From Zygnema cylindricum (taxonomy: Eukaryota > Streptophyta > Zygnematophyceae > Zygnematales > Zygnemataceae), in assembly GCA_037447655.1 (NCBI GenBank), contig JBBHKE010000339.1:310001-374000 (forward strand): DNA of 64,000 nucleotides, read 5' to 3'. This document shows positions 1-11,000 of this stretch, in pieces (position 1 is the stretch's first letter; each line of letters starts with the position of its first letter). The position numbers and the translations under genes were made by a program. The notes under the pieces were generated by a model. The model was not told the origin of the DNA. It did not search any database and saw only the letters and a program-made list of their open reading frames with translations.

Positions 1-477
1 TTCGCATTTACACTAATTTTTCTTTAATACTAATAATGATGGTCGGTGAACTAGATTCCTACCCATTCCCTCTCGTAGTCCTCTAATCCTTCCACAAGGT
101 CCTTCCTCTTTTACACCTTTGTCCTCACAAGTGCCTCGGCATTTGTCTACCTTCTCGTCCACTTTAATAGTAAAGAACAATTTTTCAACTGGTTTTATCT
201 CACTCTTTCTCTCTCTCTGTTTCTCTCTCTTTACCCTTCTCTCACCTTCTGCAACCCCCCTCCTGTGTGTCTTTGTTCAAACGTCCTCCTTTTTGGCTGC
301 ATCTCACACTTTTTTTGTGTAACTCTCCAAATGCTATAATTTTATCTTTCCTTTCTCATTCCTTTTTTTTGTCGCAAGGGATACCTGACCGAAGTGGTTA
401 TAAATAGCATTGAAGTTCAATAAAGTTGTCAACAATACACAAAAACACTTGGGCAACCACAAAAATATCGACAATAC
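1..477. other. AT-rich intergenic stretch, no gene seen
   Basis: Low-complexity AT-rich DNA with a short CT-rich tract around 195-245. The open frames here are pyrimidine-tract translations without recognisable motifs. I see no promoter, RNA gene or transposon end that I can support. Confidence 0.5.
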
Positions 478-923
478 ATGGAGGCGTGGTATCTTGAGCA
501 ACTAAAAAACATCTCAAAAGAGATGAAAGAATTGAAAGCCTTGAAGAGGAAAGCTGATCTCGACCCGGAAAGCTTGACTTCTGAATAAAACTACAACCTT
601 CTTGAATTTGGGAAGGAGATGAAGAGGCTTGAAAAAAAGACAAGTTGTATTGTAGTATGTTGGATATGAATACTAGGTGTTTTTGGGTATTGGAAGACAT
701 TTCGAAAAAAATGGACAAATTAGAAGCCTTGAAGGTGAAAAGTTCCCTTGACGCGGATAGTTTGACTCGTGAAGAGAGGTATAACCTCCATGAAATGGGG
801 AAGAAGATGAAGAGGCTCGAAGAAGATCAAGTGTTGTATTGTCATTTTCTAGCAAGATCTTTGGTTGGTCCACAAGAAACGATTAGTGTGCCTATTTACA
901 ACTTGAAATGGACGGAGTTATGA
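478..923 (+). pseudogene. Decayed gene fragment with two tandem coiled-coil repeats
   Basis: Two copies of a roughly 60-residue lysine/glutamate/leucine-rich unit lie head to tail. The first starts at ATG 478 and is broken by a stop near 586 and a frameshift near 640. The second is open from about 645 to 923. Shared landmarks are an ISKEM/ISKKM helix, a LKALK/LEALK segment, a DPESLT/DADSLT turn, a YNLLE/YNLHE motif and KEMKRLE/KKMKRLE. The heptad-like pattern suggests a coiled coil. The second unit ends in a short tail and a TGA at 921-923. I do not recognise the family. The similarity of the two units is direct evidence of an internal duplication in a former protein; function is unknown. Confidence 0.5.
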
Positions 924-1770
924 TAATGTTGGTGAAAGCTCTTTAGAAGATTGTAGAAAAGTATGACGTTTTTTAGCTGACTAGATAAATAGAATTTGAG
1001 CATTTTAAGTTGGTTGTACAATTTTCAAACCATAATTATTTGTTTGTTACGGTGCACTCCGCCATCTCGTACTCAAAAATATGTGTGACCATTTTTTTAG
1101 TACCAATGGAGTTAAAAAATCGACGACGCTTCTGTATCTCGTGTACCTTTTGAGTAGTCTTGGTTGGATTGTGAAATATAGAAATTAAGCTTTCCCAAAT
1201 CATACTTTTGTTATGGTTTCAAATAGAACCTTCATTTTTTATTCGGTTGAACGTTGGTATACTTTGTTAGAATGGTTTTTGACAAGCAAAGGGTTGTAAG
1301 GTTATATGATATTTTAATATGAGCAACCTCGTTTTATTTTTTTTGTTTGCATCTCCAAGGGGAGTGGAATTGTTTCTAACCATTTAAAAAAAACTATGCC
1401 ATAAATTGGCTTACATGCCATTCTGGAATAAATTCAATTTTTTGCAATTTTTGACTATATATTTGGGTTTACCCTTTTGAAAAAATATACGGAAGTACAG
1501 ATTAATTATTTTTCAAAGCACATCGGCGAGGAATTTTCAAACCTATAAAAGACTCAAAATCAGTAGATGAAGAATTAAAAATTGATTGACAAGGTTTTTA
1601 AACCTCGGATTTTTTTACATATTTTGAAAAAGTATATTAATAACTAACTTGTGTTTTCTATGACCTTATTCACATTCTTTTTCAAAACACTCTCCAAGAC
1701 ATTACATATTTTAAATCATTATTTGTTGTAACTAAAAAAATGTTATTTAAATGCAAAAGTGATGTGTACT
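924..1770. other. AT-rich spacer, nothing recognised
   Basis: About 850 bp of AT-rich sequence with homopolymer runs. No open frame of interest, no terminal inverted repeats and no similarity to other parts of this window that I could detect by eye. Confidence 0.5.
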
Positions 1771-1815
1771 ATTGAGAGGGAGAGGGAGGGAGAGAGAGAG
1801 AGAGGGAGAGAAAAA

Positions 1816-1848
<33 letters not shown>

Positions 1849-1856
1849 AAGAGAGA
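1771..1856 (+). repeat. GA-rich microsatellite
   Basis: Nearly pure GA/GGGA repeats ending directly at the assembly gap. The gap is probably a consequence of this repeat, so its true length is unknown. Confidence 0.9.
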
Positions 1857-1866
1857 NNNNNNNNNN
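1857..1866. other. Assembly gap (10 N)
   Basis: Ten undetermined bases. Frames crossing this point are not reliable. Confidence 0.99.
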
Positions 1867-1984
1867 TATCCTTTTGCATATTTTGCGATTTTTTGGGATT
1901 TTTAGAACTCTTTGGGATTTTTTACGTTGCTTAGACCAAAAAAAATCGAAAACACTACGTTCAGACAAACAACTGTCATCACAA

Positions 1985-2205
1985 CACATAGCCATTCCTA
2001 AACGGCTATTGGCTATACCCGAAAAAAAGCCCATAGGGTTATCGGCATTATCGCCGATAAGTACCCGATATTATCGGCTACTTATCGACGATGAGACCGA
2101 TGTCGATATATCGTACCAATATATCGATTATCGGATACCCGAAAAAAAGCCCATATCGGTTATCGGCAAATCCTTACCGATACACAACACTACTGTCAAC
2201 AAACA
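1985..2205 (+). repeat. M1-type inverted-repeat MITE remnant
   Basis: Rich in TATCG/CGATA words with many short inverted repeats and two copies of a CCCGAAAAAAAGCCCAT block. It ends in CACAACACTA, like the ends of the better preserved copies at 26536-26919 and 28421-28829. The left end is not clear. Non-coding. Confidence 0.5.
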
Positions 2206-2229
2206 GACTTGCATCACAAAAGCTAAAAA

Positions 2230-2345
2230 AAACCAGATTCGTTGCATTTTTTAGGGTTTCTCAAGATTTTTAGGGTTTTTTAGCGTTTTATACGTTTTCC
2301 TATGATATTTATTGGGTTTTGTAGGTTTTTAGGGTTCATCAAAAT
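2230..2345 (+). repeat. TTTAGGG-like degenerate telomere-type tract
   Basis: Several TTTTTAGGG words with variable spacing. This resembles plant telomere-type sequence in a scattered, interstitial form. A second, more regular tract lies at 30058-30116. Confidence 0.45.
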
Positions 2346-2379
2346 ACTGTAAATCGTGTTTCCGCAAAACCCTATTGAA

Positions 2380-2705
2380 ACAAATTTGAGGTTGTGACAA
2401 TTTGACCTAATGTTTTATTTGTACCCTTTTTAACGAGGAAATAAATAATAACACTACGCAGTCGATTAACGTAGGGACGCTGACAAAAAAAATGAAAACG
2501 TTGAAAGAGTTGACAAGAAACGACGAAAAGCAAATCTTTCAAAAAGTTTCATGTAAATATTATTGAAATTGTTTTGTCCTTTTCTTTTTATCCTCATGAA
2601 CCAGTTTCCCTTTACCGCCTTACGCTGGAAACGTACTTTTTTTTTTAGTGTCGTGTAACCCACGGAATAAAAACTATTTATTGGGTTAAGCATAACAATG
2701 TTTCG
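2380..2705 (+). repeat. Dispersed repeat R1, copy 1
   Basis: Diverged direct match to 27820-28205. Shared order of landmarks: a GTGACAATTTGA-like start, a TTTGTACCC/TTTTGAACCC block, AATAATGG-like words, a block of the ACGGGAAACGACAAAA type, a CTTTTC tract, a CACCGTATTACG/TACCGCCTTACGC block, then CGCGGAATAA-like and TTATTGGG-like words. No coding potential seen. The type of element is unknown. Confidence 0.45.
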
Positions 2706-2843
2706 TTTAATGCAATTTCCCATGTGCTAAAGTTATGGTTATTTTCTATCGTTTTCCTCCATAACTTAGCACTCAACAAGAAAATTCGCAGGCGTACCAA
2801 AAAATTGAAATTACCACGGTACAATTTGCATTACCATAAAACT

Positions 2844-2896
2844 TTAAATGTATCGCAGTTTGTCGTCTAGCGCGATACAGTTTGTCGTCTAGTGCG
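2844..2896 (+). repeat. Short tandem repeat (two units)
   Basis: The word CAGTTTGTCGTCTAG occurs twice, spaced about 22 bp apart, each followed by GCG or TGCG. Confidence 0.7.
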
Positions 2897-2960
2897 TTTT
2901 GACCCACTTTCCCGTCCCTCCAACTCATCTTCAAACTTCTAAATCATCTAAACTTAAGGC

Positions 2961-3020
2961 AAGTTAATGTATAAAATCTCTTCTTCGATTTATGAAAAAT
3001 GGACTAGAAAATAAAGGGAG
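2961..3020 (+). pseudogene. Copia 3' internal remnant with polypurine tract
   Basis: About 60 bp nearly identical to the end of the internal region of element 1 (13484-13543), including a GAAAATAAAGGGAG polypurine tract abutting the LTR at 3021. A second internal end therefore lies upstream of what is otherwise the 5' LTR. This is consistent with recombination between copies or a tandem LTR-sharing arrangement. Confidence 0.75.
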
Positions 3021-3255
3021 TGTTGAAATATGTGTATTTTCTAGGTCTATATTGTGTAGATAATAATGTTATTCTTAGGATATTTTTCTAGGGTGAAATA
3101 TAAGAAGCGGAGGCAATCTGCCTCTAACTCCTCTCTCTAACCCCCACACTTGTCGTAATCACTGAAGGCTTGAGAGGGAGCTAGACTCATGGCTGCCTAA
3201 GTTGCCTAGAGAGACAGGTAGTAGAATCTAGGTAGATTTACCAAAAGGGATTTGA

Positions 3256-3337
3256 TGGACCCAAGATTTGATCCGGGTACCTACCGTCCGTCAAATCACC
3301 CGTAGCCGTAAGCTTTATCATATAGACTAGGATCAAT
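3256..3337 (-). other. tRNA-like block in LTR, antisense
   Basis: On the minus strand it reads a D-arm-like GATAAAGC, an anticodon-arm-like segment, then GGTACCCGGATCAAATC as T-arm/B-box. The putative 7-nt T-loop is ATCAAAT. It ends with GGGTCC, roughly where an acceptor strand would lie. Not a functional tRNA gene: the acceptor stem does not pair well. Confidence 0.5.
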
Positions 3338-3420
3338 GATGAGATATATAAGATTTGATAATTATTTAAAGACGTACAATTACATAAATTCATTTAACAG
3401 CGCAAACTGACATGTAACAT

Positions 3421-4453
3421 ATGTTGTTCTACAACCATCGTTGCAGGAGGAGAACCAACAGTAGTAGTGGAAGTAGACATGAAAAACAACAGAAACTATA
3501 AAAGTACATACTCAATAGCCAACTTTGAATTGACACAAAATATGACTCAAAAAGTCAATATGCCTCAAATTTGCTAGAGTGATACACAATATAGTAAAAT
3601 GACAATTCCCAAAATTGTAGCCCAAATGACTTAGTAAACCATAAGATATGATGTTTGGAAGTCTCCCAAAAACTGCCCTTAGAAAATCATATTCCCAAAA
3701 CTAGATGCTACAAAATTGGCTAAGTCCTAATTTATATACTCACAGTGTGTATCTACTGATCTATACTAATTTGGGTAACTGTTACTACGGTTATTATATT
3801 GACTAACGATAAACTATCTTACTTGTACGTCATTGTACCTCAAAACCCTAATTATTATTTTCTAAAAACCTGATTAAAGGAACACTATTTTTTATTACAC
3901 TAAACTACAAAACAATGTTATTCAGATATTTCCAGATATTGAACCGTACACAAAACGTTCCAACCGTACACAAAACCTTCCAAATGCTTAGTCAGTGGTA
4001 GTCGCTAAAGTCGAGCTGAATGTGGCTGTGTAGTACGAAGCACCTAAGTGCTTCGTCACTTGTGCTCCCACGCGAATCATGCTTGTGGTCCCTCGTGAAT
4101 CACGTTTGTGGTCCCACGTGAATCGCGTCCGTTGGAAGAAATTCAATCGACGGTGGTACCGTCGAACTGTACCATATATTTTTGGAATACCCAGTTCAGA
4201 TCCCGTTCGTCCAATCCTGTGAATCAAATTGTCAACTGAGTGACGCTTCTGGCTGACTGTCGGCGCCAGTCCGAAAAACCTGCATACGTTATTTTGCCAA
4301 CACGTGTCCCTGTAAAAGTACAATACACTCTATTGTACTTTTTGCTACTGTAACGCTAATTAAGATAAGTATTACAGTAGACTACTTAGAAAATATTCTA
4401 AGTTATTTTTACCCATATTTACTAAAATAAAGATTTATAATTTAAAACAACAT
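3421..4453 (+). mobile_element. Non-autonomous TIR element inserted in the LTR
   Basis: Absent from the sister LTR at the matching position (about 13941). Its ends are ATGTTGTT (3421-3428) and AACAACAT (4446-4453), a perfect 8-bp inverted repeat. The flanks AACAT and GACACA join to the uninterrupted sequence of the other LTR. It holds no convincing transposase: the longest frame (minus, 3988-4323) has no recognised motif. Exact target duplication is ambiguous by a few bases, so the superfamily is open. Confidence 0.7.
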
Positions 4454-5268
4454 GACACAATTTAAATGTACGTACGTCGTACGGTACTTCACTAAATGAA
4501 TACCGCGCATTTGTTTCAACAACGAAACAAATACCGCGCATTGATTTTCGACAACTGGATTTAAAAGCCGATCTTGATGGAACGGCCGTGATAGATGCCG
4601 AGATCGCGGAATGGCCATTTTGGCAAATTTTGGTCATCGCCATGTTAAATGACACGTGGCACAATCACATTAGATTGCGCCAACTCCGGATATTATGGGA
4701 ACAAATCCGGATATGGCATGTGTCGACTTTTTCGCCATGTCGTACGATGGCCGTACAGAAAGTACATCGACACCTGTAGTTTTTTGTACAACAGAGTATT
4801 GTGATTGGTGCCGTACGTTAGTCGATAGAGTTTTAGAAAGAGATAGGACTTAGAAAATTTAGTAGGTAGCCACCTCTCTCCGAGAGAACTCCTATACAAA
4901 AGGTCATCTTTGACCACTTATAACTTACTGCTCAAGGGAGCAAATTCATAGATTTTTTTTGGTGGGGACTCAAGGGAGTCTAGGCTACACAAAGGTGTAG
5001 TTGGTTGGAATCTTTGCCTGCCAAGAATGTTGTATTTCTAATGGAAAGTCTAAGTGGGTGAATGTGTCTAAAACTCATATTATAGCTTTGCATTCTGTGG
5101 TGGAACTGAGCACACAGAAATACTTATTTCATAGAGGTGAAGTTGTATTGGGGTTCTGATTGTCAATGGGTCAGTCATTTGGGTTTGTATAAACTTGGAG
5201 TCGTACTAACTAGATAAACTTCTTTAGTTTTGCGAATTCTGTGGGGGAATAGACCTCATAGAGTTTCA

Positions 5269-5285
5269 GGTTATGGGCCCACCAC
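5269..5285 (+). promoter_or_regulatory. Primer-binding site, half-tRNA iMet type
   Basis: GGTTATGGGCCCACCAC is complementary over 17 nt to the D-stem/anticodon region of plant initiator tRNA-Met, as in Drosophila copia, which is primed by an internal tRNA fragment. The ATG of gag (5273) lies inside it. Confidence 0.85.
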
Positions 5286-5961
5286 CTAGGGTGCCTATGT
5301 TTGATGGAATAGACTTCGGTTATTGGGGATTTATGATAGAGGGATTACTTTTCGAAAGGCATTTATGGGGAATTGTTTCAGGACAAGTGAGGTGTTCGCC
5401 AACGGGCTTCGGTGGAGCTCACAATAGAGATTTATTTGGCGCTTCCAAGAAAACCAACTAGAGTTCATATGCAATGGAAGGTGAAGGGAAAATAATTGCC
5501 ATGGAAAGGGGAATAGGGGAGAAGGGTAGAGGAACACCTATGGTGAGGGGAGCTAGGCTCTCGGCTACGGTTCCACCTGTAGGGGGTATAACTAAACCAA
5601 AAATTGAAGAAAATGAAAGTAAAATTTGGGAGTATAAAAACACTATAAACGTGTCTAAGTCTATAGCCATCACTCTTATAGCCTTAACCAAATCTTCATA
5701 AATTTGGGAATCACTAATTAAGACTTATAAGAGTAAAACTATACAGTGACAGCAATTAGTAAATCAGGAAATAGAGGCCAATGTTTATAAAGACGGTACC
5801 ATGATAGAGTTTTGCAATGATATTACTCCGTTATATGTTGAGCTTGCTAGTGCACGATATGTAGAATCTGAGGAGAGAAAGATTAACACACTAATTATAA
5901 AACTCCCACATGAGTACAAAAACATCATTAACCGTATGCAAGAAACAGATGGCTCCTCATG
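5273..5961 (+). pseudogene. gag: Element 1 gag, N-terminal and middle part
   Basis: Begins MGPPPRVPMFDG, the same start seen in gag of elements 2, 3 and 7. A stop occurs at 5459-5461, and the reading continues in other frames at 5474-5701 and 5801-5961. The middle part contains the RVNTLIMKLP-like helix common to these gags (here RKINTLIIKLP). Gag is the capsid protein that packages element RNA. The gene is interrupted after NRMQETDGSS by element 2 and resumes at 12421. Stops and frameshifts make it non-functional. Confidence 0.8.
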
Positions 5962-7004
5962 TGTAGAAATTAATGGTTATTTTTTAATATTTTCTAGGTC
6001 TAAAATGAAAGGCAAAAATGAAACCGAGGCGGTTTGCTTCTAACTCCTCTCTTGAGCTCCCACACTTGCCGCAATCAATGAAATTTGAAGAGGAAGCTAA
6101 ATCCATGGCTGCCTATGCTGCTTAAGAGATAGAGAGATATGTAGTAGATTTTGGTAGATTTACCAAAATATACTTGACGGACCCAGAATTTGATCCTTGT
6201 ACCTGCCTTCCGTCAAGCCTAAAATAGACGGTAGCTTTATGCTATAGACTAGGATCCGTGCTAAGACATATAAGGTTTGACAAATATATAAACTGTGAAG
6301 TGTGAACTAATTCATTTAACTGAAACTATAGACGTTGCGCATGGATACTGGTTTATAAAATACGGAGTACGATATGGTTCCGAAACAGATACCGCACAGT
6401 TTGTTTCGATAGCGCAACAAATATCGTGCAGCAATTTATGACGGCTACGATTAAAACCCAGTTTTGATCAAACGACTGCGAAGGATGCCGAGATCGCATA
6501 ATAGGATTTTGGCGATTTTCGGTCACCGCCACATGGATTAACACGTGGCACGACTTTATTGGATTACGGCATCTCTAGGGATTACAGGATCGAATCCAGA
6601 TATGACATGTGTCGACTGGTTGGCCATGTCGTACAATGGCCTTACAAAAAGCACACCGGCACCTGTACCTTTCTGTACGACACCGTTTTTCTATTGGTAC
6701 CAGATAAAGTTTTAGAGAGGGATATGAATTAGGAAAATTTGGTACATATGACCCTCTCTCCCACAGAGCCTCTATACAAAAGGTCAACTTTGACCCTCTA
6801 TAACTTCTTACTACGAAGAGCAAATTCATAGATTTTTTTTCCTATCCACTTAAGGGAGTCTTGCCTTCACAGGGATGAAGATAGTCTTAGTTTTTGTCTG
6901 CCAAGGTGGCAAATATTCTTACTGAAACACAAAGGGGTCAGGGTTATCCTAGAGGCTTTTTGTGAGCTGCTACTGTGAGGGCTAATGGAGGTCTCAAAGT
7001 TGCA
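5962..7004 (+). repeat. 5' LTR of element 2 (family B)
   Basis: TGTAGAAATTAATGG to AAAGTTGCA, followed at once by the primer-binding site. It has an ACACGTGGCAC G-box at 6541, the GTAC-rich hairpin region around 6626-6690 and a CTCTCTCCCACAGAG motif near the presumed transcript start side. Confidence 0.92.
6178..6258 (-). other. tRNA-like block in LTR, antisense
   Basis: Minus-strand order: CCTAGTCTATAGCATAAAGC (A-box-like), spacer, then GGTACAAGGATCAAATTCTG (T-arm-like). It lies about 220-300 bp into the LTR, as in the other copies. Confidence 0.5.
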
Positions 7005-7019
7005 CGTTATGGGCCCACC
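7005..7019 (+). promoter_or_regulatory. Primer-binding site of element 2
   Basis: CGTTATGGGCCCACC, one base different from the family A site at its first position. The ATG at 7009 starts gag. Confidence 0.8.
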
Positions 7020-7960
7020 CTCTCGAGTGCCCATCTTTAATGTAACTAGCTTCATATACTGGGAGAGTATGATGACAATAGCATTATGTGAGAAAAGGTT
7101 TTGGGGAATAGTGAGTGGACGGGTGAGGCATCCACCCAGTCTTGGCATCCCTCCTGGGTTTGTAGGAAGCAGATTCACCAGAGATGCAAATCCATCTCCA
7201 ACGGAGGAGACAAAGAATGGGGAGGTGGTGGACAAAGGAAAAGAGAAAGAGACAATAACATCGATAGTAACCGATTCGGCATTCATGTCACATATTCCAA
7301 GGAACGAGGAGAATGATACCGATACCTCGGAATATATCAATATGGCGGCGAAGCACTTCATCCTCCGCCATCTTACTCAAGGGCTTGTATCTCCTCATTT
7401 GCACGTAGAGAGGGCATCTGATCTTTGGGTGGCTCTCATAGAGATGTAATGAAGTGGTATAATTCAGCAACAACAGTTGGCTAATTAGCAAAATTAACGC
7501 TTATGTATACAAAGGGGGGAAGATGTTGGATTTTTGTAATGAGCTTGCAACTTTATTCCTGGAGCTAGAGAGTGATGGACAGGTTGAAACTGAAAAGATG
7601 AAGGTTAATTGCTTGCTCATGAAGTTACCAGATAAGGTCGAGAACATAGTCAACCGTGTGTAGGACTTGCTAGACTCAAGGTAGATATTCAATTCAGTGG
7701 TAGGGATGATTCTCATTCGAGAGAATACAACTCAGATCCGAAGGGGAGGAAAGAGCGGGCAAGCCTTGTAAGCTTGGAAAGATTGGAGGAACAACGATTC
7801 TAGGAAACCGGTCGGAAATTATGGATGGGGGGGGGCAGAAAAATTAGACTGAGGAGTTTGGACTAAGGGCTCCCAATGGTTTGTGTCATTTTTGTAAGAA
7901 ACCAAGGCACTATATGGCGGAGTGCACTAAGTTAACCGAACTTCGGTTAAAAGAGGGGTT
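7009..7960 (+). pseudogene. gag: Element 2 gag with zinc knuckle
   Basis: Starts MGPPSRVPIFN. The first open part runs to a stop at 7447. Homology then continues in the same order through a QQQQLA segment, a GKMLDFCNELATLFLELES helix region, and a VVGMILIRENTTQIRRGG segment, with several stops. The C-terminal zinc knuckle at 7884-7928 reads CHFCKKPRHYMAEC, which fits CX2CX4HX4C. It would bind the element RNA during packaging. The ATG choice follows the overlap with the primer-binding site, which is shared by all copies. Broken, so not expected to give protein. Confidence 0.85.
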
Positions 7961-8089
7961 GATCGGTGGACCTCCAAGAAGAAAGAAAAAGGCTCTTGTG
8001 ACTCAGGTACACGAGGAGGAATCCGAGGACCATCACGGCGTGCTCTTGCTGGATGAGGAGTTGGAGGCAAAGACCGAGGTCAAAATTCC

Positions 8090-11000
8090 TCGAAAGCAGA
8101 GGTGTGCTTTTGGAGGTTTGAAAGGTGAAGGAGGTTGGATTGTGGATTCCGGTGCCTCCATGCACATGTGTAAGGATAAATACCTTTTCACTAAGATGAG
8201 AAAGATTCCACCCGTTGAGATATAAAAGGGGGATGGGAGGGTAGTCACTACTACTATGGTTGGATTGGTAGATCTAAAAGTCTAAGTGGAGGGAAAGAAA
8301 TTTATACTGTCATTCTTTGATGTGTTGTTTATTCCAGCGCTAAATAAAAACCTCATTTCAACTTGTGTGTTAGATCATAAGGGTATTGAGACTAGCACTA
8401 GGAAGAGAACCCTTACTGCTAGCTTTGAGGAGGAAGTTTATTTCACTGCTGAAAAAGGTAGCCAAGGGATGTTTAGGCTGATTTTAAGCAATGAAAAGAC
8501 GAACCTTTACTATGCTAGTGTTCATGATATTATGTTGTGGCATAAGAGGCTTGGACATGTGCATTTAGATAAGTTGAAAGAAATGAAAAAGATGGGAATA
8601 GTGGAAGTAATTCAGTTGGGAGAAAGTGAAAACCTAAGTGGGTGTAATGGTTGTGCTCAAGGTAAAGCACACAGATTACCATTCCCAAAGGAAGCCACTT
8701 ATAAAGGGAAAAAAGTGTTAGACTTGGTACACACTGATATTTAGGGAACGGCCAAATTGCCCTCACCCGGTGGTAAAAGGTTAATGATGACAATCACTGA
8801 CGATTAGTCTCGATACTCTAGAGTGTATTTTCAAAAAAATAAATCAGAGGCCCCACATGTTTTAAAGGAATATAAGGCATGGAGTAAGAAACTCCATGAA
8901 ACCCCTATTAAGAGAGTAAAGAGTGATAATGGGGTAGAGTATACCTCCAATCAGTTTGAGGATTTTTTGAAAAAAGATGTTGTGCAACACCAAAAGACAG
9001 TTTTTGAAAATCTTGAGCAGAATGTTGTAGCCAACACGTTAAATAGAACTCTAAGTGATAGTGCCAAGAGTATGCTCTTAGATAAGAAAATTGGAAGGAG
9101 ATTTTGGGCCGAAGCTATGAACTGTGCAAATTATCTCAAGAATAGAGTTCTTACCTTGACAATAAAAGGCCAAACTCCTTATGAGAGAGGGACCGGACGA
9201 AAACTAAATGTTTCACACTTAAAGGTTTTTGGTAGTCAAGTATTAAACCTAGACACAGATCGGTCAAGTTGGAAGCTGGATCCGAAAGGAAAACCAGGAT
9301 ATATGCTAGGATATCCTAAAGATGTAAAAAGATATAGTGTCTATAATATCAAGAGAGAAGATATAATCCTAGTAAAGCATCTAGTGGTCATGGATAAAAG
9401 GAAATCTATAGATCCCTTTAAGCATACAAAGACAGTCAAAATCATATTTGAGTCAAAAAATTCAGATGACTTTAAGCTTCCTAACTATCCAGGTTTTCGA
9501 GAAAATGATGATCTTGCAGGTACAAATCAAACCGAGGAGGATTCAGCCGTGGAACCCCTAGTGCCAACTCCAACCGAAGAGGAAGACGTGGTTGAAATAG
9601 ACGCGGAATCGAGGGATAGGGGAGAAGTTAAAACTATTCGAAAGAATCCACGAGAGCTATCCATTCCGGCATCAGAGTTTGAGGGCGGAAGGAGAAGCAA
9701 CAAAAGACTGCAAGGGAAAAAAGTTAACAACAAGGTAACCAAACTGTCTCATCCCAATGAACCCCATACTTATGGTGAGGCTATGAGATGTCTCGAGAGG
9801 AACCGGTGGAAGACATCCATTAATGAGGAGATGGCTTTGATTATGTCAGCCAATACAAGGGAATTGGTGGACTGTCCCCTTGAAAGGAAGCCAATCAGGT
9901 ATAAGTGGGTATTGAAATTGAAACTCAACCCGGATAACACCATTTAGCGCTACAAGGCTCGGTTAGTGGCGAAGGGATTAACGCAAAAAAGAGGGAATTG
10001 ACTACGAGGAGACTTTTGCTCCAGTCGTCAAGTTTCCCTCTGTTCGGATACTTCTCCGTATAACGGCAGCAGAAGACATAGAAGAGCATCAGATGGACAT
10101 CAAGACATTCTTCCTACATGGAGAGTTCGAAGAGGAGATTTTTATGCGACAACCCGAGGGATTTGTGGAGCAAAGGGAGGAGAGCAAGGTATGTCGATTG
10201 ATCAAATCTTTCTATGGGCTGAAATTGGCGCCATGGCAATGGAACAAGAAGCTCGATGAGTTTCTTGCAAGTTTAAGATATATTCGGATCGGCTCAGATC
10301 ACTCAATTTATTTGTTTTAAAATGAGGAAGGAATTATTTTTATTGCAATTTATGATGATGATTTGCTTGTTTTAAGTAAATCTATGGATAAAATAAATAA
10401 GTTGAAAAATGATCTAAAAGTAAGATTTGAGATGAAGGATATGGGATAAGCAAGGTATATTTTGGGAAATTAGGAAGAGAGAGATAGAGATAGAAAGATA
10501 ATAAGATTAACTCAAAAAGAAGCCATTGGAAATATGTTAGAAAAATTCCAAATGGACAAAGCTAATAGTTGTACCACTCTTATGGAACTAACTAAGGGCA
10601 ATGAGGGGAGTGAGAAAAAGGTAGTGATAATCTTAGATGATGAGGTAGGCCCGGAAGAGAAAAGATTTATGCAGACCATCCCTTATAGACACGTAGTGGG
10701 CAACCTGATATATTTCATGAATTGTACCCGTCTGGACATAGCCGCAGCTGTAGGAGTACTGAGTAGGAGTCTGAATGCTCCCACTAAGAAAGATAGGGAG
10801 GCAGCTAAGAGAGTCCTTAGATATATCATACGGACTAGAGATATATGGTTGCATTTGGGTGGGAACAAAACTGACATCACCACTTGGAGTGATGCCAGCT
10901 ATGGGGATGATCCTATGAGGAGATGCACGTCTGGGTATGTATTGTATGTGGGTGATGGGGCTTGCTACTAAAGCAGCAAGCAGCAAAAGGTCACTGCTCA

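Larger units (their letters stand above)
3021..5268 (+). repeat. 5' LTR of element 1, split by a TIR element
   Basis: Starts TGTTGAAA after a polypurine tract and ends GAGTTTCA directly before the primer-binding site. It matches 13544-14763 along its whole length, except for a 1033-bp insertion at 3421-4453. It carries a G-box GACACGTGGCAC at 4651-4662 and a GTAC-rich potential hairpin around 4737-4800. The U5 part (about 4947-5268) is longer than in family B. Confidence 0.9.

Noticed and set aside
119-322. 67-codon frame, possible secreted peptide
   Set aside because: Hydrophobic run comes from a CT-rich tract; no support for a start or a family.
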